From MFD04580-c1 sp963702995 (lineage in GTDB: Bacteria; Planctomycetota; Phycisphaerae; Tepidisphaerales; Tepidisphaeraceae): a stretch of DNA of 64,000 bases. Each line of letters starts with the position of its first letter. Position 1 is the stretch's first letter. This document shows positions 43,506-52,858 of the stretch, piece by piece. The stretch spans positions 4,278,001-4,342,000 of the forward strand of contig OY969783.1 of the NCBI GenBank assembly GCA_963702995.1, given 5' to 3'. The position numbers and the translations under genes are program-made. The notes under the pieces are model-generated. The model made no database searches, was not told the origin of the DNA, and worked only from the letters and a program-made list of their open reading frames with translations.

Positions 43506-44726
43506 CTACGTTACAGGCCAAGCGATATCGCCTGACGCGAGCTTCAGGAGAAGCAGCGCGGTCAACTTGGCACGCTCGGTGAGGCTGTCAATATCGATGT
43601 GCTCCTCCGAGCTATGGATCTTGCCGCCGCGCGGGCCGAAGCTATCGATGTTGGGCAACCCGGCGGCCGCCAGTTTATTGCCGTCGCTCGCGCCGCCGCT
43701 GGCGCCCCAGGCGATCGGAATGTTCAAGTCAGCGCCACACGTTTCGATGTGCCGCATCAGGCGATCGGTCGCGCCGTCGGGGATCTTGGTTGGCGAAGAG
43801 AATCGCCCATGCAGCTCGACGGTGATCCCGTCGCTCGCGTTCGTCTCGGCGATCAGCCGCTCGAGCGCGTCGCGAAGGCGGGGCTCGTCTTCCGGGACGG
43901 CGGTGCGGGCGTTGACGCGGGCGATCGCCAGGTCCGGGACCACGTTGGTCGCTCCACCCCCTTCGAACCGGCCGACGTTGATCGTCATGCCAAGCAATTG
44001 CTCGTTCAACCCATGAATGCGGCCGATAAGCTCCGCCAGCGCGACCACCGCATTCCGCCCGTTCGCAAAGTCACGCCCGGCGTGGGCCGATCGGCCATGC
44101 ACGATGATCGTAAAGTTCCCCACGCCCCGGCGCCGATCGACCAAGGCCCCGCCGGGCAGCGCCGGTTCGAACAGGAGCCCCAGATGATTCCGCCGAGCCG
44201 CCTCGGCGAAGAGCGGCTCCGAGCCGGGTGAGCCGATCTCCTCATCCGGGTTGATCAGCACCTCCCACCCGATGGATGCCGCGTGCGGGCTGCGCTCCAG
44301 GGCGGCCAGCGCCGTGAGCATGATCGCCAGCCCGCCCTTCGCGTCGGCGACGCCGGGGCCGCGGAGCGTATTCTCGTCCAGCCGCTGCGTAATTTGGAAG
44401 GGATGCGACGCCGGGTAGACCGTGTCGTAGTGGATGCAGAGGAACGCCCGAAGCGGGGCATTCGGCCGCTTGACGAGCCGCAGCGCATCACCGAGGGGAG
44501 AGTGAACGACACGCCCGGCCGCGTCGATCTCTTCCGCCGGCCGGACTGCAATTCGCTCGACCGGCGCGCCCAGCTCGCCCAACGCCTCCGCCAGCACGTC
44601 CGCCATGCGCCCCAGGCCCGCGACGTTGCCCGTGAAAGAGTTGATGTTCGACCAGTCGGTCACTCGGCGAAGCATCACGTCGCGCTGCGTGTCAACCCAG
44701 GCAAGTTCTTCCCGATACGACGACAC
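43506..44726 (-). CDS. M20-family metallohydrolase (carboxypeptidase G2-like)
   Basis: 406-residue zinc hydrolase. From a GTG at 44726 with AAGGAG five bases before it: MSSYREELAWVDTQRDVML. Metal ligands are visible in LCIHYDTVYPASHP (His, Asp), LRGPGVADAKGGLAIML (Asp), LINPDEEIGSPGSEPLF (Glu-Glu), FEPALPGGALV and IHSSEEHIDIDSL (His). The dimerisation insert has HAGRDFANGRNAVVALAELI. It lies just upstream of astADB on the same strand. As astE is missing here, it may desuccinylate succinylglutamate or process succinylated arginine derivatives; this is inference from context. Confidence 0.8.
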   Translation of the reverse strand: MSSYREELAWVDTQRDVMLRRVTDWSNINSFTGNVAGLGRMADVLAEALGELGAPVERIAVRPAEEIDAAGRVVHSPLGDALRLVKRPNAPLRAFLCIHYDTVYPASHPFQITQRLDENTLRGPGVADAKGGLAIMLTALAALERSPHAASIGWEVLINPDEEIGSPGSEPLFAEAARRNHLGLLFEPALPGGALVDRRRGVGNFTIIVHGRSAHAGRDFANGRNAVVALAELIGRIHGLNEQLLGMTINVGRFEGGGATNVVPDLAIARVNARTAVPEDEPRLRDALERLIAETNASDGITVELHGRFSSPTKIPDGATDRLMRHIETCGADLNIPIAWGASGGASDGNKLAAAGLPNIDSFGPRGGKIHSSEEHIDIDSLTERAKLTALLLLKLASGDIAWPVT

Positions 44727-44875
44727 CGTCACTCCTTCAAGCTTGTTGCGCGGGCGGCCGTGACGGATCGCTCGATCCGGAGCGGTGGCGGCGGCGTCGC
44801 CCGTGCTTTCGGGGCCTGCGCGATTATACTCTGGCCTGTGCTGGCCACGTTTCCGTGGCGACAGCTCACCCACGG

Positions 44876-46215
44876 ATGAACATTGCTACGCCATCTCTCG
44901 ATCGGGACGCCGCACTCTCCCCTGGTTTTGACCGTCGGCCGCTCGCCGTCGCGGGCGACCAGGCCCCCGGATGGCTCACGTTCCTCGTGGTGCTGGGGCT
45001 GGCGATCCGCTTTCTGCTTGCCGCCGTCACCTGGGGCTCGAACGATGCCAACACCTTCAACCAGTTCGGGTTCTTCATCACCCGCGACGGCCTGATGAAC
45101 ACCTACCGGTACGACAGCTACCTCAATCACCCGCCCCTCCCCGCGCTCTGGACGGTCGTCGCCTGGCGGTTGACCTGCCCGCTCATCCCTGACGAGGATG
45201 GGCATCTCCACGCCGAGCAGCTCACCTCCGACACGCCCGGCCCCTGGTTTAGCGCGGTCATGAAGATCCCGGCGCTGGCCGCGGATTGCGTCGCCGCCTG
45301 GCTGATCTACCGCATCTTCCGCAATCGCGGCACGGCCCGCCGCGCGATGGGCGTCGCCGCGATCTACGCCTGGAGCCTCTGCGCCATCCTGGTCAGCGGC
45401 TACCACTGCAACACCGACCCGATCTATGCATTTTTCTGTCTTCTCTGCATCTACTTCATGCAGGACAAACGGATGTTTTTCTGGTCCGGGGTGGCCCTGG
45501 CGGCCGCCGTCAACGTAAAGCTGACGCCGATCCTGCTCGTCCCCCCGCTTGTCCTGACGCTGCGGCGTGGCGTGACGCCGCGTGGTTCGGCTTTGGCCTG
45601 ACGTTGGGCGTGATTCCGTTCATCCCCATCATCCTGTTCGTCCGCGACAGCTACTACGCGAACGCGATCGCCTACAAATCGAACTTCGACGCATGGGGGA
45701 TTTCCTATGTGTTGCACTGTATTCATGGCTCGAGCGATTGGTCGCTCGATTTGGGGCATTATTATTATGAGCACGGCCGCAACGTGGTGCTGGGGCTGGT
45801 GCTGGCCTGGTCTATCGCAGCGCGCGTGCTCGGGAGGTGGGACCGCTATGAGGTCGGCGCGATGACGGCGGCGATCTTTCTGTTCTTCGCCCCCGGGTTC
45901 GGGGTGCAATACACGATCATCGGCGTGCCGCTGCTCATCGCCGTGCGCCCGCGGGAAGGGGCGATCTATTCGCTGATGGCGGGGATCTTCATCTTTGTCG
46001 TTTACTGGGGTCATTGGAACGGCAGGGCGTGGCCCGACTCGCAGTTCCACGGCCAGTTCCCATGGCCATCGCCCCTGTGGGGGCTGGCGGCCTGGGCATC
46101 ACTCGCCTGGTTCATGGGATTGACGATCGTCCGCCCCGTGGGCCGCGTCAGCCGAGGTCGAGCGCTGCCGCCCGAGCCGCCGATCCCACAGGGAGTCGCG
46201 GCCGTCGCCGTGTGA
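44876..46215 (+). CDS. multi-span membrane glycosyltransferase-like protein, frameshifted
   Basis: Polytopic GT-C-like protein of about 446 residues. The first part has a helix (WLTFLVVLGLAIRFLLAAVTW), then SNDANTFNQFGFFI and YRYDSYLNHPPLPALWTVVAWRL, an acidic first-loop pattern typical of lipid-linked sugar transferases. Further helices include YAFFCLLCIYFMQDKRMFFW and VKLTPILLVPPLVLTLRRG. Near 45569 one base seems missing; the next frame continues WFGFGLTLGVIPFIPIILFV, IFLFFAPGFGVQYTIIGVPLLIAV and WGLAAWASLAWFMGLTIV. Resembles DUF2029/PIG-M-type mannosyltransferases. Substrate not determined. Start: ATG at 44876. Divergent from the M20 gene. Confidence 0.7.
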
Positions 46216-46272
46216 GCGGGCGAGCGCCGCCTCCGCGGTATGCGGGAGCCCGATTGTCGATCTGGAGACGCA

Positions 46273-46968
46273 ATGACGGCCGCCGACTTCGCCGGACGAA
46301 TCGATCACACGCTTCTGCGGCCGCAAGCCACCGAGGCTAAGGTTGATCAGTTGATCGCCGAGGCACTGGACTGCCGCTTCGGCGCGGTTTGCGTCGCGCC
46401 GGTTTTTGTCGCCCGCGCGGCCGGCCGGCTGCGCGGGACGGGCGTGCGTATCTGCACCGTCGCCGGCTTCCCGAACGGGACGAGCAAGCCCGTTCATAAG
46501 GCGATCGAGGCGAGTGGGCTCCTGAAAGACGGGGCTGACGAGATTGATGTGGTCGCCTATCTGCCCAATCTGATTGCCGCCGACGCGTCGGCCGCCCGGG
46601 CGGAGTTGCTGGACATCACCCGCGCCTGCCGTGCCACCCGACGCGACAGCGTGATCAAGGTGATTATCGAGTCGGCCCTGCTGATGACGCTCGGCCCGGA
46701 GCGCGGCGAAGCCGCTATCGCGGCCGCGTGCCAGGCGGTTCGCGAAAGCGGCTGCGATTTCGTCAAAACCAGCACCGGCTTCCACCCGGCCGGCGGAGCG
46801 ACAGTCGAGGCCGTCGGGCTGATCAAGAAGCACGCGTCCGGCTTGCTGATCAAAGCGGCCGGCGGCATTCGCGACCTGCCAACGGCCAAGGCGATGCTCG
46901 ACGCCGGGGCGGACCGCCTGGGGATGAGCGCGTCGGTCGGGGTGTTGGGAGACTTTGCCAAAGAGTGA
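46273..46968 (+). CDS. deoC: deoxyribose-phosphate aldolase
   Basis: Class I aldolase of nucleoside catabolism that splits 2-deoxyribose-5-phosphate into acetaldehyde and glyceraldehyde-3-phosphate. 231 residues from ATG 46273. Family blocks: FAGRIDHTLLRPQATEAKVD, VCVAPVFVARA, CTVAGFPNGTSKPVHKAIEA, GADEIDVVAYLPNLI, IKVIIESALL (Schiff-base Lys) and VKTSTGFHPAGGATVEAV, with IKAAGGIRDL next (proton-relay Lys). No other deo gene nearby. Confidence 0.95.
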   Translation: MTAADFAGRIDHTLLRPQATEAKVDQLIAEALDCRFGAVCVAPVFVARAAGRLRGTGVRICTVAGFPNGTSKPVHKAIEASGLLKDGADEIDVVAYLPNLIAADASAARAELLDITRACRATRRDSVIKVIIESALLMTLGPERGEAAIAAACQAVRESGCDFVKTSTGFHPAGGATVEAVGLIKKHASGLLIKAAGGIRDLPTAKAMLDAGADRLGMSASVGVLGDFAKE

Positions 46969-47052
46969 CGGCCGCCGGCGCGGGGGTCGCCCTTCGTACG
47001 CTGCGCCTACGATCCGCTTTGAACTGATTTGCTTTTAAGGGCTGTAGTCACG

Positions 47053-47925
47053 ATGAGTCAAAATCGAACGCTCCTGATGGTCTTGGGCCTTCTGTCCGTG
47101 CTGCCGATCGGGACGGCCCGTGCCGAGTCAGCGCAGCCGGCGGCTGCGCCGCGCGAGGCGGCCGCCGCGCCACTTCATGCGGCCGCCGGGCTTGTGGCCG
47201 ATGCGTCGCACGCGTGGCTGCTCCATCTGTCGGGCGTGTCGGGCCTGACGATGTTGGACCGCGGGATGATCGACGGGCTCCGCGACGGCGGCTATGACGG
47301 GATCGTCGAGACCTACGACTGGGTCGGCGCGAACCCGGGAATCCCGGCATTGCTGGCCAGCAAGCGGAACCATGAGGAGGCGCGGAAGATCGCCGATCAG
47401 ATCACCGCACGGGTTCGTGCGGATCCGTCGGGCCAGATCATCCTCACCGCCCACAGCGGCGGCACTGGCCTGTGCGTCTGGGCGCTGGAAGACCTGCCGG
47501 ATGAGGTGAAGGTCGATACGATTTTGCTGCTCGCGCCGGCCCTCTCCCAGCAGTACGACCTGACCCGGGCGCTGACCCACGTCCGGGGAAAGCTGTACGT
47601 CTTCAGCAGCCCCGGCGACGCGTTCATCCTGGGGGCCGGCACCTCGCTATTCGGCACGATCGACGGCGTCAAAGCCGAGGCCGCCGGAAAGAATGGCTTC
47701 CGCCTCCCCGACAACGCCGCCGCCGCCACGCGAAAGCTCTACGACGACCGTCTCGTCCCTAAACCGTACGACCCCGCTTGGCTCCAATACGGCAACATCG
47801 GCGACCACCTCGGCGTCCTACGCCGGCCCTTCTCCCAAGCGATCCTGACGCCGACGGTCCTTGCCGATCTCCCACCAAAGCGACCCGCCGCCTTGACCAC
47901 TCGTCCAACTACGCCGCCCCGTTGA
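47053..47925 (+). CDS. exported alpha/beta-hydrolase-like protein
   Basis: 290-residue protein. From the ATG at 47053 a signal peptide (MSQNRTLLMVLGLLSVLPIGTARA) is followed by an Ala/Pro stretch. The core shows LLHLSGVSGLTMLDRGMIDGL, IILTAHSGGTGLCVWALEDL where the Ser of HSGG fits the nucleophile elbow, ILLLAPALSQQYDL, and LYVFSSPGDAFILG with a candidate acid Asp. A late His in NIGDHLGVLRRPF may complete the triad. No closer family assignment is possible. Single gene after deoC. Confidence 0.65.
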   Translation: MSQNRTLLMVLGLLSVLPIGTARAESAQPAAAPREAAAAPLHAAAGLVADASHAWLLHLSGVSGLTMLDRGMIDGLRDGGYDGIVETYDWVGANPGIPALLASKRNHEEARKIADQITARVRADPSGQIILTAHSGGTGLCVWALEDLPDEVKVDTILLLAPALSQQYDLTRALTHVRGKLYVFSSPGDAFILGAGTSLFGTIDGVKAEAAGKNGFRLPDNAAAATRKLYDDRLVPKPYDPAWLQYGNIGDHLGVLRRPFSQAILTPTVLADLPPKRPAALTTRPTTPPR

Positions 47926-48111
47926 ATATGCGTCCCACAAAAGGCGGTGCCAGTTAACGCTCCCCTAAGTAATTATATAATAACAATTTATCGATGTGTC
48001 GGGGACACGGCGGCAGGCACCGTTTCGGGGTCGTTAGGCGTTCCACGATCATTATCATGCCGGATAGCATTCACACTATGAATGCTCTAACAAAAATAGT
48101 ACGCTTTTGTG
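47926..48111. other. AT-rich intergenic interval
   Basis: Contains a strongly AT-rich stretch (TAATTATATAATAACAATTT at about 47971) and a small dyad GCATTCA/TGAATGC at about 48066-48084 just before the AAA ATPase gene. It may hold that gene's promoter; no gene is seen. Confidence 0.35.
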
Positions 48112-49617
48112 ATGGCTAGGCGGAAAGGAAACCAAGCGTGGCAACCGAGCCTCGTTGATTTGGTGCAAGTATTCTTGGAGCAAAGTCCATGGCAGCCCTC
48201 AGGCGTCGTGCCGGATGCGTTGGCACACACAGTCGAGCGGCCGTTGGCGAGACACCTCTGGCAGCGTCTCATGACGAACGAACCGCGTCGGTTTCAGGTC
48301 ATCCTTGGGCCCCGTCGCGTCGGAAAGACCACGTCGATGTATCAGACGGTCCGGCGCCTCATCAATAACGGAATCCCGCCGCAGCAGATTCGATGGGTCC
48401 GGCTCGATCATCCACTGCTGATGAGGACGGAAGTGGGGTCTCTAGTCAAGGCGTCGATAGATGTTGGCAAATGGACGCCGGAGCGGCCGCTCTACCTCTT
48501 CCTTGATGAGATCACCTACGGCGTGAACTGGGACACGTGGCTCAAGACGTTTTACGATGAGCAGTGGCCGCTTCGTCTGGTCGGGTCGTCCAGCGCAACC
48601 GCGGCAATCAGCAACCGACGCCTCGAAAGCGGCGTTGGTAGATGGGAAGAACAGAATCTGACGCCTTACCTGTTCACCGAATACTTGGAGCTGGCGAAGG
48701 TATCGCGGCCCATCCCCATCCAGGGCACGCTCGATGCGACGATCGACGCAAGCATAGACCAAAACGTCCACACCACGGATCTCGCCGATCATCGACGCAG
48801 ATTCATCCTGAATGGCGGATTTCCCGAGCTGCTGCTTGCCATCAACGCCGGCGCGGCTGAGCAGTCGCTGATTCTGCAGTCGCAACGAACGCTCCGGAAC
48901 GACGCCATCGTCAAAGCCGTGTATCAGGACATTCCGCAGGCGTTTTCGATTGATGACCCGCTCATGCTCGAGCGCGTGCTTTACACGCTCGGCGGGCAGA
49001 TCACCGGTATCCTGTCGCCCCAAAGTGTCTGCCGCGCCCTGGGCGGGTTGTCGCAACCGACATTCGATCGATATCTCAGCTACCTGGAACGCGCCTATCT
49101 AGTCTTTACGCTTCCGAATTACTCCGGGAGCGAGCTAAGCGTCCAGAAGCGAGGTCGGAAGCTTTACTTCATTGACGGGGCAATCCGAAACGCTGCGCTT
49201 CAACGGGGCATTTTGCCCCTGAGCAACACGCATGAGATGGGGATGCTGATGGAGAATCTAGCCGCCGGTCATCTGCACGCGCTGGGCTTGCAGAGCCAGG
49301 TGAGGCTCTATCACTGGCGCGACGGCAACGATGAGGTGGACCTAATCTTCGATCAGCCCGAGAACCCGCTGGCGTTCGAGATCGGATCGTCCGCCGGGCA
49401 CCACCGTCGAGGACTGTATGCGCTGGCGGAACGATACCCGCGATTTCGCGGACGGTCCTATATGGTGACGCCCGACGCCGTCCCCTTGAAGGCTTCCGTT
49501 TCCTCAGACGGCGTCGGGTCCATCCCGCTCGATCTTCTGCTCCTCGCGGCCGGAGCGCAGGCGGAACACGAATTAGCGAAGCGGCTGACTGTCAGTTCGA
49601 TGTCGGCCCCGGATTGA
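48112..49617 (+). CDS. AAA ATPase with DUF4143 domain
   Basis: 501-residue protein of the AAA_14/DUF4143 group. Walker A FQVILGPRRVGKTTSMYQTV lies near residue 65, and Walker B-like YLFLDEITYGVNWD at about 125-140. RLVGSSSATAAISNRRLESGVGRWEEQNLTPYLFTEYLELA is the conserved post-ATPase block, where the strand ends in the sensor region. The DUF4143 part has GGFPELLLA, LSQPTFDRYLSYLERAYLVFTLPNYS and GRKLYFIDGAIRNAAL, and ends with a restriction-nuclease-like EVDLIFDQPENPLAFEIG. Such proteins are widespread, mobile and poorly understood. GC is lower than in neighbours. A GTG one codon upstream is an alternative start. Confidence 0.85.
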   Translation: MARRKGNQAWQPSLVDLVQVFLEQSPWQPSGVVPDALAHTVERPLARHLWQRLMTNEPRRFQVILGPRRVGKTTSMYQTVRRLINNGIPPQQIRWVRLDHPLLMRTEVGSLVKASIDVGKWTPERPLYLFLDEITYGVNWDTWLKTFYDEQWPLRLVGSSSATAAISNRRLESGVGRWEEQNLTPYLFTEYLELAKVSRPIPIQGTLDATIDASIDQNVHTTDLADHRRRFILNGGFPELLLAINAGAAEQSLILQSQRTLRNDAIVKAVYQDIPQAFSIDDPLMLERVLYTLGGQITGILSPQSVCRALGGLSQPTFDRYLSYLERAYLVFTLPNYSGSELSVQKRGRKLYFIDGAIRNAALQRGILPLSNTHEMGMLMENLAAGHLHALGLQSQVRLYHWRDGNDEVDLIFDQPENPLAFEIGSSAGHHRRGLYALAERYPRFRGRSYMVTPDAVPLKASVSSDGVGSIPLDLLLLAAGAQAEHELAKRLTVSSMSAPD

Positions 49618-49642
49618 TCCGCCGCCAGACGTACCGACGCGA

Positions 49643-50437
49643 TCAAATTTCGGTCCGAGTCCGGTCCAGCATTCGTGTCGCCAGTGCGAAGCCTCCCGCG
49701 GCGGCAGCGTGGACGCCGGCGGCGAGCTTGACACCGGCGGGCATGACCAGCGCGACGTCGCGGTTCAGGGCGGTGTGGTGGTAGGCCAGGCTCTTCTCAA
49801 GCCAGAACCCCATGTGCGGGACGGCGGCGTTGGCGGCCAGAAGCGGGTGGGCGGCCGCCAGGTATCGGACGGGGCGCTCGTGCCCGCCAAGCCAGGGGCT
49901 TAGCCAGAAGGGCCAGGTCAGCCAGAGCAGCCCGGCCAGCACGGCGAGGAATGACGCCAGAGCCGGCGTCACCCGAGCAGCCCGAAGGAACATCGCGCCC
50001 GACCCAAGGGCGAAGAGGTACGTGGCCAGGACGAGGGTCACCGATAAAACATCGCCGACCGACATGCCCGCGGCGCCGGCGGCCGCGAACCAGACCGCCG
50101 AAACGCCCGCGGTCACCCCACCGACCACGAGCAACCCCCGGCCAATCGATCGCTCGGCCATCACCAGCGGGGGGGCCAGCGCTGTCGAGAGCAGAATCGG
50201 GCCGAGCAGCATCCCGAACGATGGGCCCGCCGCCTCAAAGCATGTCCATGCCATGAACGCCGACATCGGCAGTGCGGCGGCCGTCGCGAGCCAGCCGGCC
50301 CATGCGCGGTCCGTCCGCGACCCGGCGGGGCTAACGAACGCGGGGATCGGACTTGGCTCCGGTTGTCCGCCGACGGGCAGCGACGCCGCGGGCGGCCGCG
50401 CGGCGGAAGGGGGAGAGGTTGCGTCGCGGGTCGTCAC
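49643..50437 (-). CDS. polytopic membrane protein of unknown function
   Basis: 264-residue protein with a Pro/Ala-rich cytoplasmic N-terminus and six or so membrane helices (GWLATAAALPMSAFMAWTCF, MLLGPILLSTALAPPLVMA, GLLVVGGVTAGVSAVWFAAA, VLSVTLVLATYLFALGSGAM, ALASFLAVLAGLLWLTWPFW). The pattern with a final FALATRMLDRTRTEI recalls ABC-2-type permease proteins of gliding/export transporters, but no ATPase gene is adjacent. Downstream of the YdjY gene on the same strand with a 44-bp gap, so probably co-transcribed. Confidence 0.6.
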   Translation of the reverse strand: MTTRDATSPPSAARPPAASLPVGGQPEPSPIPAFVSPAGSRTDRAWAGWLATAAALPMSAFMAWTCFEAAGPSFGMLLGPILLSTALAPPLVMAERSIGRGLLVVGGVTAGVSAVWFAAAGAAGMSVGDVLSVTLVLATYLFALGSGAMFLRAARVTPALASFLAVLAGLLWLTWPFWLSPWLGGHERPVRYLAAAHPLLAANAAVPHMGFWLEKSLAYHHTALNRDVALVMPAGVKLAAGVHAAAAGGFALATRMLDRTRTEI

Positions 50438-50481
50438 GGCGGGGTCCGATGGCCAGTGCGGCGGCCCCGGCTCCAGTGGGA

Positions 50482-51606
50482 TTATTTCGGAGCGGCCGCG
50501 GCGCCTTCGTCGGCGGGGTGCGGCGTGGTCATGTCCTGGTACTGCTTTTCCAGCTCGTCGATCGCACGCTGGATGCGATCGGCCTCGGTCACGAGCCGCT
50601 GCTGCTCGGCGCGGAGGGTGTTGATCACCGCGTAATGCGCCTGGGCCGCGTCCCGCAGCGCATTGGCCCGCGGGCCCATCACCTGATCATGGTAGTGGAT
50701 CAGGGCCTGAACCTTGGCTTCATCCACATGAACGTCCGAAAGCTGGCCATCCCCGGCGGCCGGCTGGGTCGCCGGCGCGGTGGTGGCGGGTGCGCCCGCG
50801 GCGGGGGACGCGTTGGCGGGAAAAGATGGCAGCGACGGCGTCGCCAGCGATATTTGCGATGCGTCGCCCGCCGGCCTGGTCGTTGTCGCGCCGCCGGCGG
50901 GTTCGATGATCATCCAGACCTTCGCTCCCTTCTCCGGCATCAACTCGGCGTTGCGCTCCCACTCCAGGGTCTCGTTGCTGTTGCTGACCAGTTCGGGGAC
51001 GTCAATCAGGGTGTAATCGAAGTTGACGACAGTCACGATGTAGCCGGTGTCGTCGGCGGCATAGCGGCCGTCGGTGGTGAACCGCGACCCGGCGAAGACC
51101 CACGTGAAGGCCTTCGGCTCCCGTTTGGTCTTGACCTCCCGCAGCCACCGATAGGCGGGGTAATTGACGGTTCTCCCCTCTTTCTCGAACTCGACGGAAA
51201 TGTGGAGCGGCGGCCCGTGGGGGGGCTCGACCTTTCTAAGGGACTCAATGTATTTGAGCGGTTCGCCCGGCTTCAGGCCGACCGCGAGCAGCGCGGTGTG
51301 GATGTCGGAAGGCTTGGCGGCCGACCGGACGACCGACTCATGCTCGCTCGTCCCGGTGGAGCAGCAGAAGAACTCGAGCGGGGCATTGACGGCCAGCGCC
51401 TCGCACTCCACCCGAACCTGTCGGCGGGTGATATTGAAGTCGATGTGCGGAAAGTGCCCGACCTTCTCCTGGGCCGCCGGAGGCGACGGATCGGCGCCCG
51501 CGCTACGGGCAACCGGTATCGACAGGAGCAGAAGCCCGCAGAGCAGCGGCGCGCCGCGAGGGTGCCATCGTCGGGCGTATGTCAGGGCCTTTGCGCGGAA
51601 CGTCAT
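50482..51606 (-). CDS. YdjY-domain exported protein
   Basis: 374-residue protein. N-terminus MTFRAKALTYARRWHPRGAPLLCGLLLLSIPVARSAGA is a signal peptide. The YdjY-like domain shows HIDFNITRRQVRVECEALAVN, LEFFCCSTGTSEHESVVRS, PSDIHTALLAVGLKPGEPL, RFTTDGRYAADDTGYIVTVV and NFDYTLIDVPELVSNSN. A long Ala/Pro/Thr linker follows, then a coiled coil at the end (VINTLRAEQQRLVTEADRIQRAIDELEKQYQ). Function unknown; frequent in planctomycetes. Possibly in an operon with the membrane protein at 49643. Confidence 0.75.
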   Translation of the reverse strand: MTFRAKALTYARRWHPRGAPLLCGLLLLSIPVARSAGADPSPPAAQEKVGHFPHIDFNITRRQVRVECEALAVNAPLEFFCCSTGTSEHESVVRSAAKPSDIHTALLAVGLKPGEPLKYIESLRKVEPPHGPPLHISVEFEKEGRTVNYPAYRWLREVKTKREPKAFTWVFAGSRFTTDGRYAADDTGYIVTVVNFDYTLIDVPELVSNSNETLEWERNAELMPEKGAKVWMIIEPAGGATTTRPAGDASQISLATPSLPSFPANASPAAGAPATTAPATQPAAGDGQLSDVHVDEAKVQALIHYHDQVMGPRANALRDAAQAHYAVINTLRAEQQRLVTEADRIQRAIDELEKQYQDMTTPHPADEGAAAAPK

Positions 51607-52224
51607 GGGAGAACCTCATCGGTAGGGGCGATTGCGGCGGCCCGAAGTTTAGTGTCAGCCCGTGACGAATGAAATTGGCTCGAGATCCCCGCCCGGCGAT
51701 GCGCGTACCAAGCGGCCGTCCGAAAGGCCGCAACAATATCGATATTCTGCTCCTGCCTTAATTTATGGCACGACGGGGGAAGCACTTGTGGAGCGAGAAA
51801 CCGGCGTCCTCATCCGACAGTCGGTCCGATGCTCTGTAACCCACTCTGCACGAGCTCGGTTCGCCAACCTTTGGGGCGAATCAGAATGGTCGTAAAAGTC
51901 CAATTGACGGCCACTTAGGAGATCCTAACACGGTATTTTGGAAAATTTAACGAATTTGAAGAGAATGCGCACTGCTGAAGTTTGTCCGGCTGAGGGAGAT
52001 TACCACTGGATTGATTGAAGTCGCCGAGGATTCATTGCCGAATTTCAGAGCACGGGCCAGGTGTACTGGCGACCGTGATGCGGAGGTCAGGCCTGCTAGG
52101 CGTGGCCGTCGCACGGGCCAATACCGCAACGGCCCGGGGCATGTGCCCAACCCGAGCGGGCGAAGCAGTTCGCGCTGTCATTCGTCTGCTACGGTCTCTA
52201 GTCACCCCCTTTAAAGGAGGAACC
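51607..52224. other. non-coding interval upstream of the beta-barrel gene
   Basis: No gene is supported in these 618 bp: short frames differ in composition from real genes and show no motifs. The part from 51900 to 52000 is AT-rich. A perfect ribosome-binding site AAAGGAGG at 52213-52220 serves the downstream gene. Confidence 0.5.
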
Positions 52225-52755
52225 ATGTTGCGGAAAGGAATCGCGTTCGCCGTTCTGTCGATCGTCGGTCTCAGTGTCTTCGCCACCTCGGCCAAGGCGC
52301 AGGTCGCCAACCCCTGGGAACTGACCCTCGGCGGTAACGCCGCCAACGGCCCGAACTTCAACGGCTTCAGCGCCGGACTGAACGTCGGCGTCGGCTACTA
52401 CCTGAGCGAGAACCTGGAGATTGCCGGCCGCCAGTCGCTGAACTACACCGACCAGACCACCCCGACCGCCCTGAACGCCTCGACCCGCCTCGCGGTCGAT
52501 TTCCACATCCCGATGGGCGATCGCAGCCAGTTCGTCCCGTACATCGGGGCCAACATCGGCTACGTCTACGGTGACGGCGTCAAGAACCAGTTCGAAGGCG
52601 CCCCCGAAGGCGGCATCAAGTACTACGTCAACGACCGCACGTTCATCTTCGCTGACGTCGAGTACCAGTTCTTCTTCAACGAGAGCAGCAAGGGCTCGCA
52701 GGCGGTCAGCAACGGCCAGTTCGTCTACGGCCTGGGCATCGGCTTCCGGTTCTAA
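52225..52755 (+). CDS. outer-membrane beta-barrel protein
   Basis: 176-residue exported protein with the signal MLRKGIAFAVLSIVGLSVFATSAKAQ. The rest alternates polar and hydrophobic residues in short strands with turns: WELTLGGNAANG, FSAGLNVGVGYYLSENLEIAGR, LAVDFHIPMGDRSQFVPYIGANIGYVYG, GIKYYVNDRTFIFADVEYQFFF, and it ends with FVYGLGIGFRF, an aromatic C-terminal residue as recognised by the BAM machinery. It belongs to the small OmpW/OmpX-like barrels. Strong AAAGGAGG site and a strong terminator suggest high expression. Confidence 0.8.
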   Translation: MLRKGIAFAVLSIVGLSVFATSAKAQVANPWELTLGGNAANGPNFNGFSAGLNVGVGYYLSENLEIAGRQSLNYTDQTTPTALNASTRLAVDFHIPMGDRSQFVPYIGANIGYVYGDGVKNQFEGAPEGGIKYYVNDRTFIFADVEYQFFFNESSKGSQAVSNGQFVYGLGIGFRF

Positions 52756-52789
52756 TCGAACCCAGCCTGCCACTGTCAGTCATCACCAC

Positions 52790-52835
52790 ACACGGCGGGG
52801 GCGATCGATATCGATCGCCCTCGCCGTGTTCTTTG
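52790..52835 (+). terminator. strong intrinsic terminator after the beta-barrel gene
   Basis: Arms 52790-52809 and 52810-52829 match at 19 of 20 positions (ACACGGCGGGGGCGATCGAT and its near complement), followed by TCTTT, 35 bp after the stop codon. Confidence 0.8.
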
Positions 52836-52858
52836 GCGTCCCGGAAGAAGAGAAGACT

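Noticed and set aside
47941..48045. Remnant of a REP-associated transposase or its hairpin
   Set aside because: Only a loosely matching GGCACCG/CGGTGCC pair was seen and no reading frame; too weak to call.
51662..51895. Small plus-strand gene in the gap upstream of the beta-barrel gene
   Set aside because: No ribosome-binding site, no motif and composition unlike the real genes around it.
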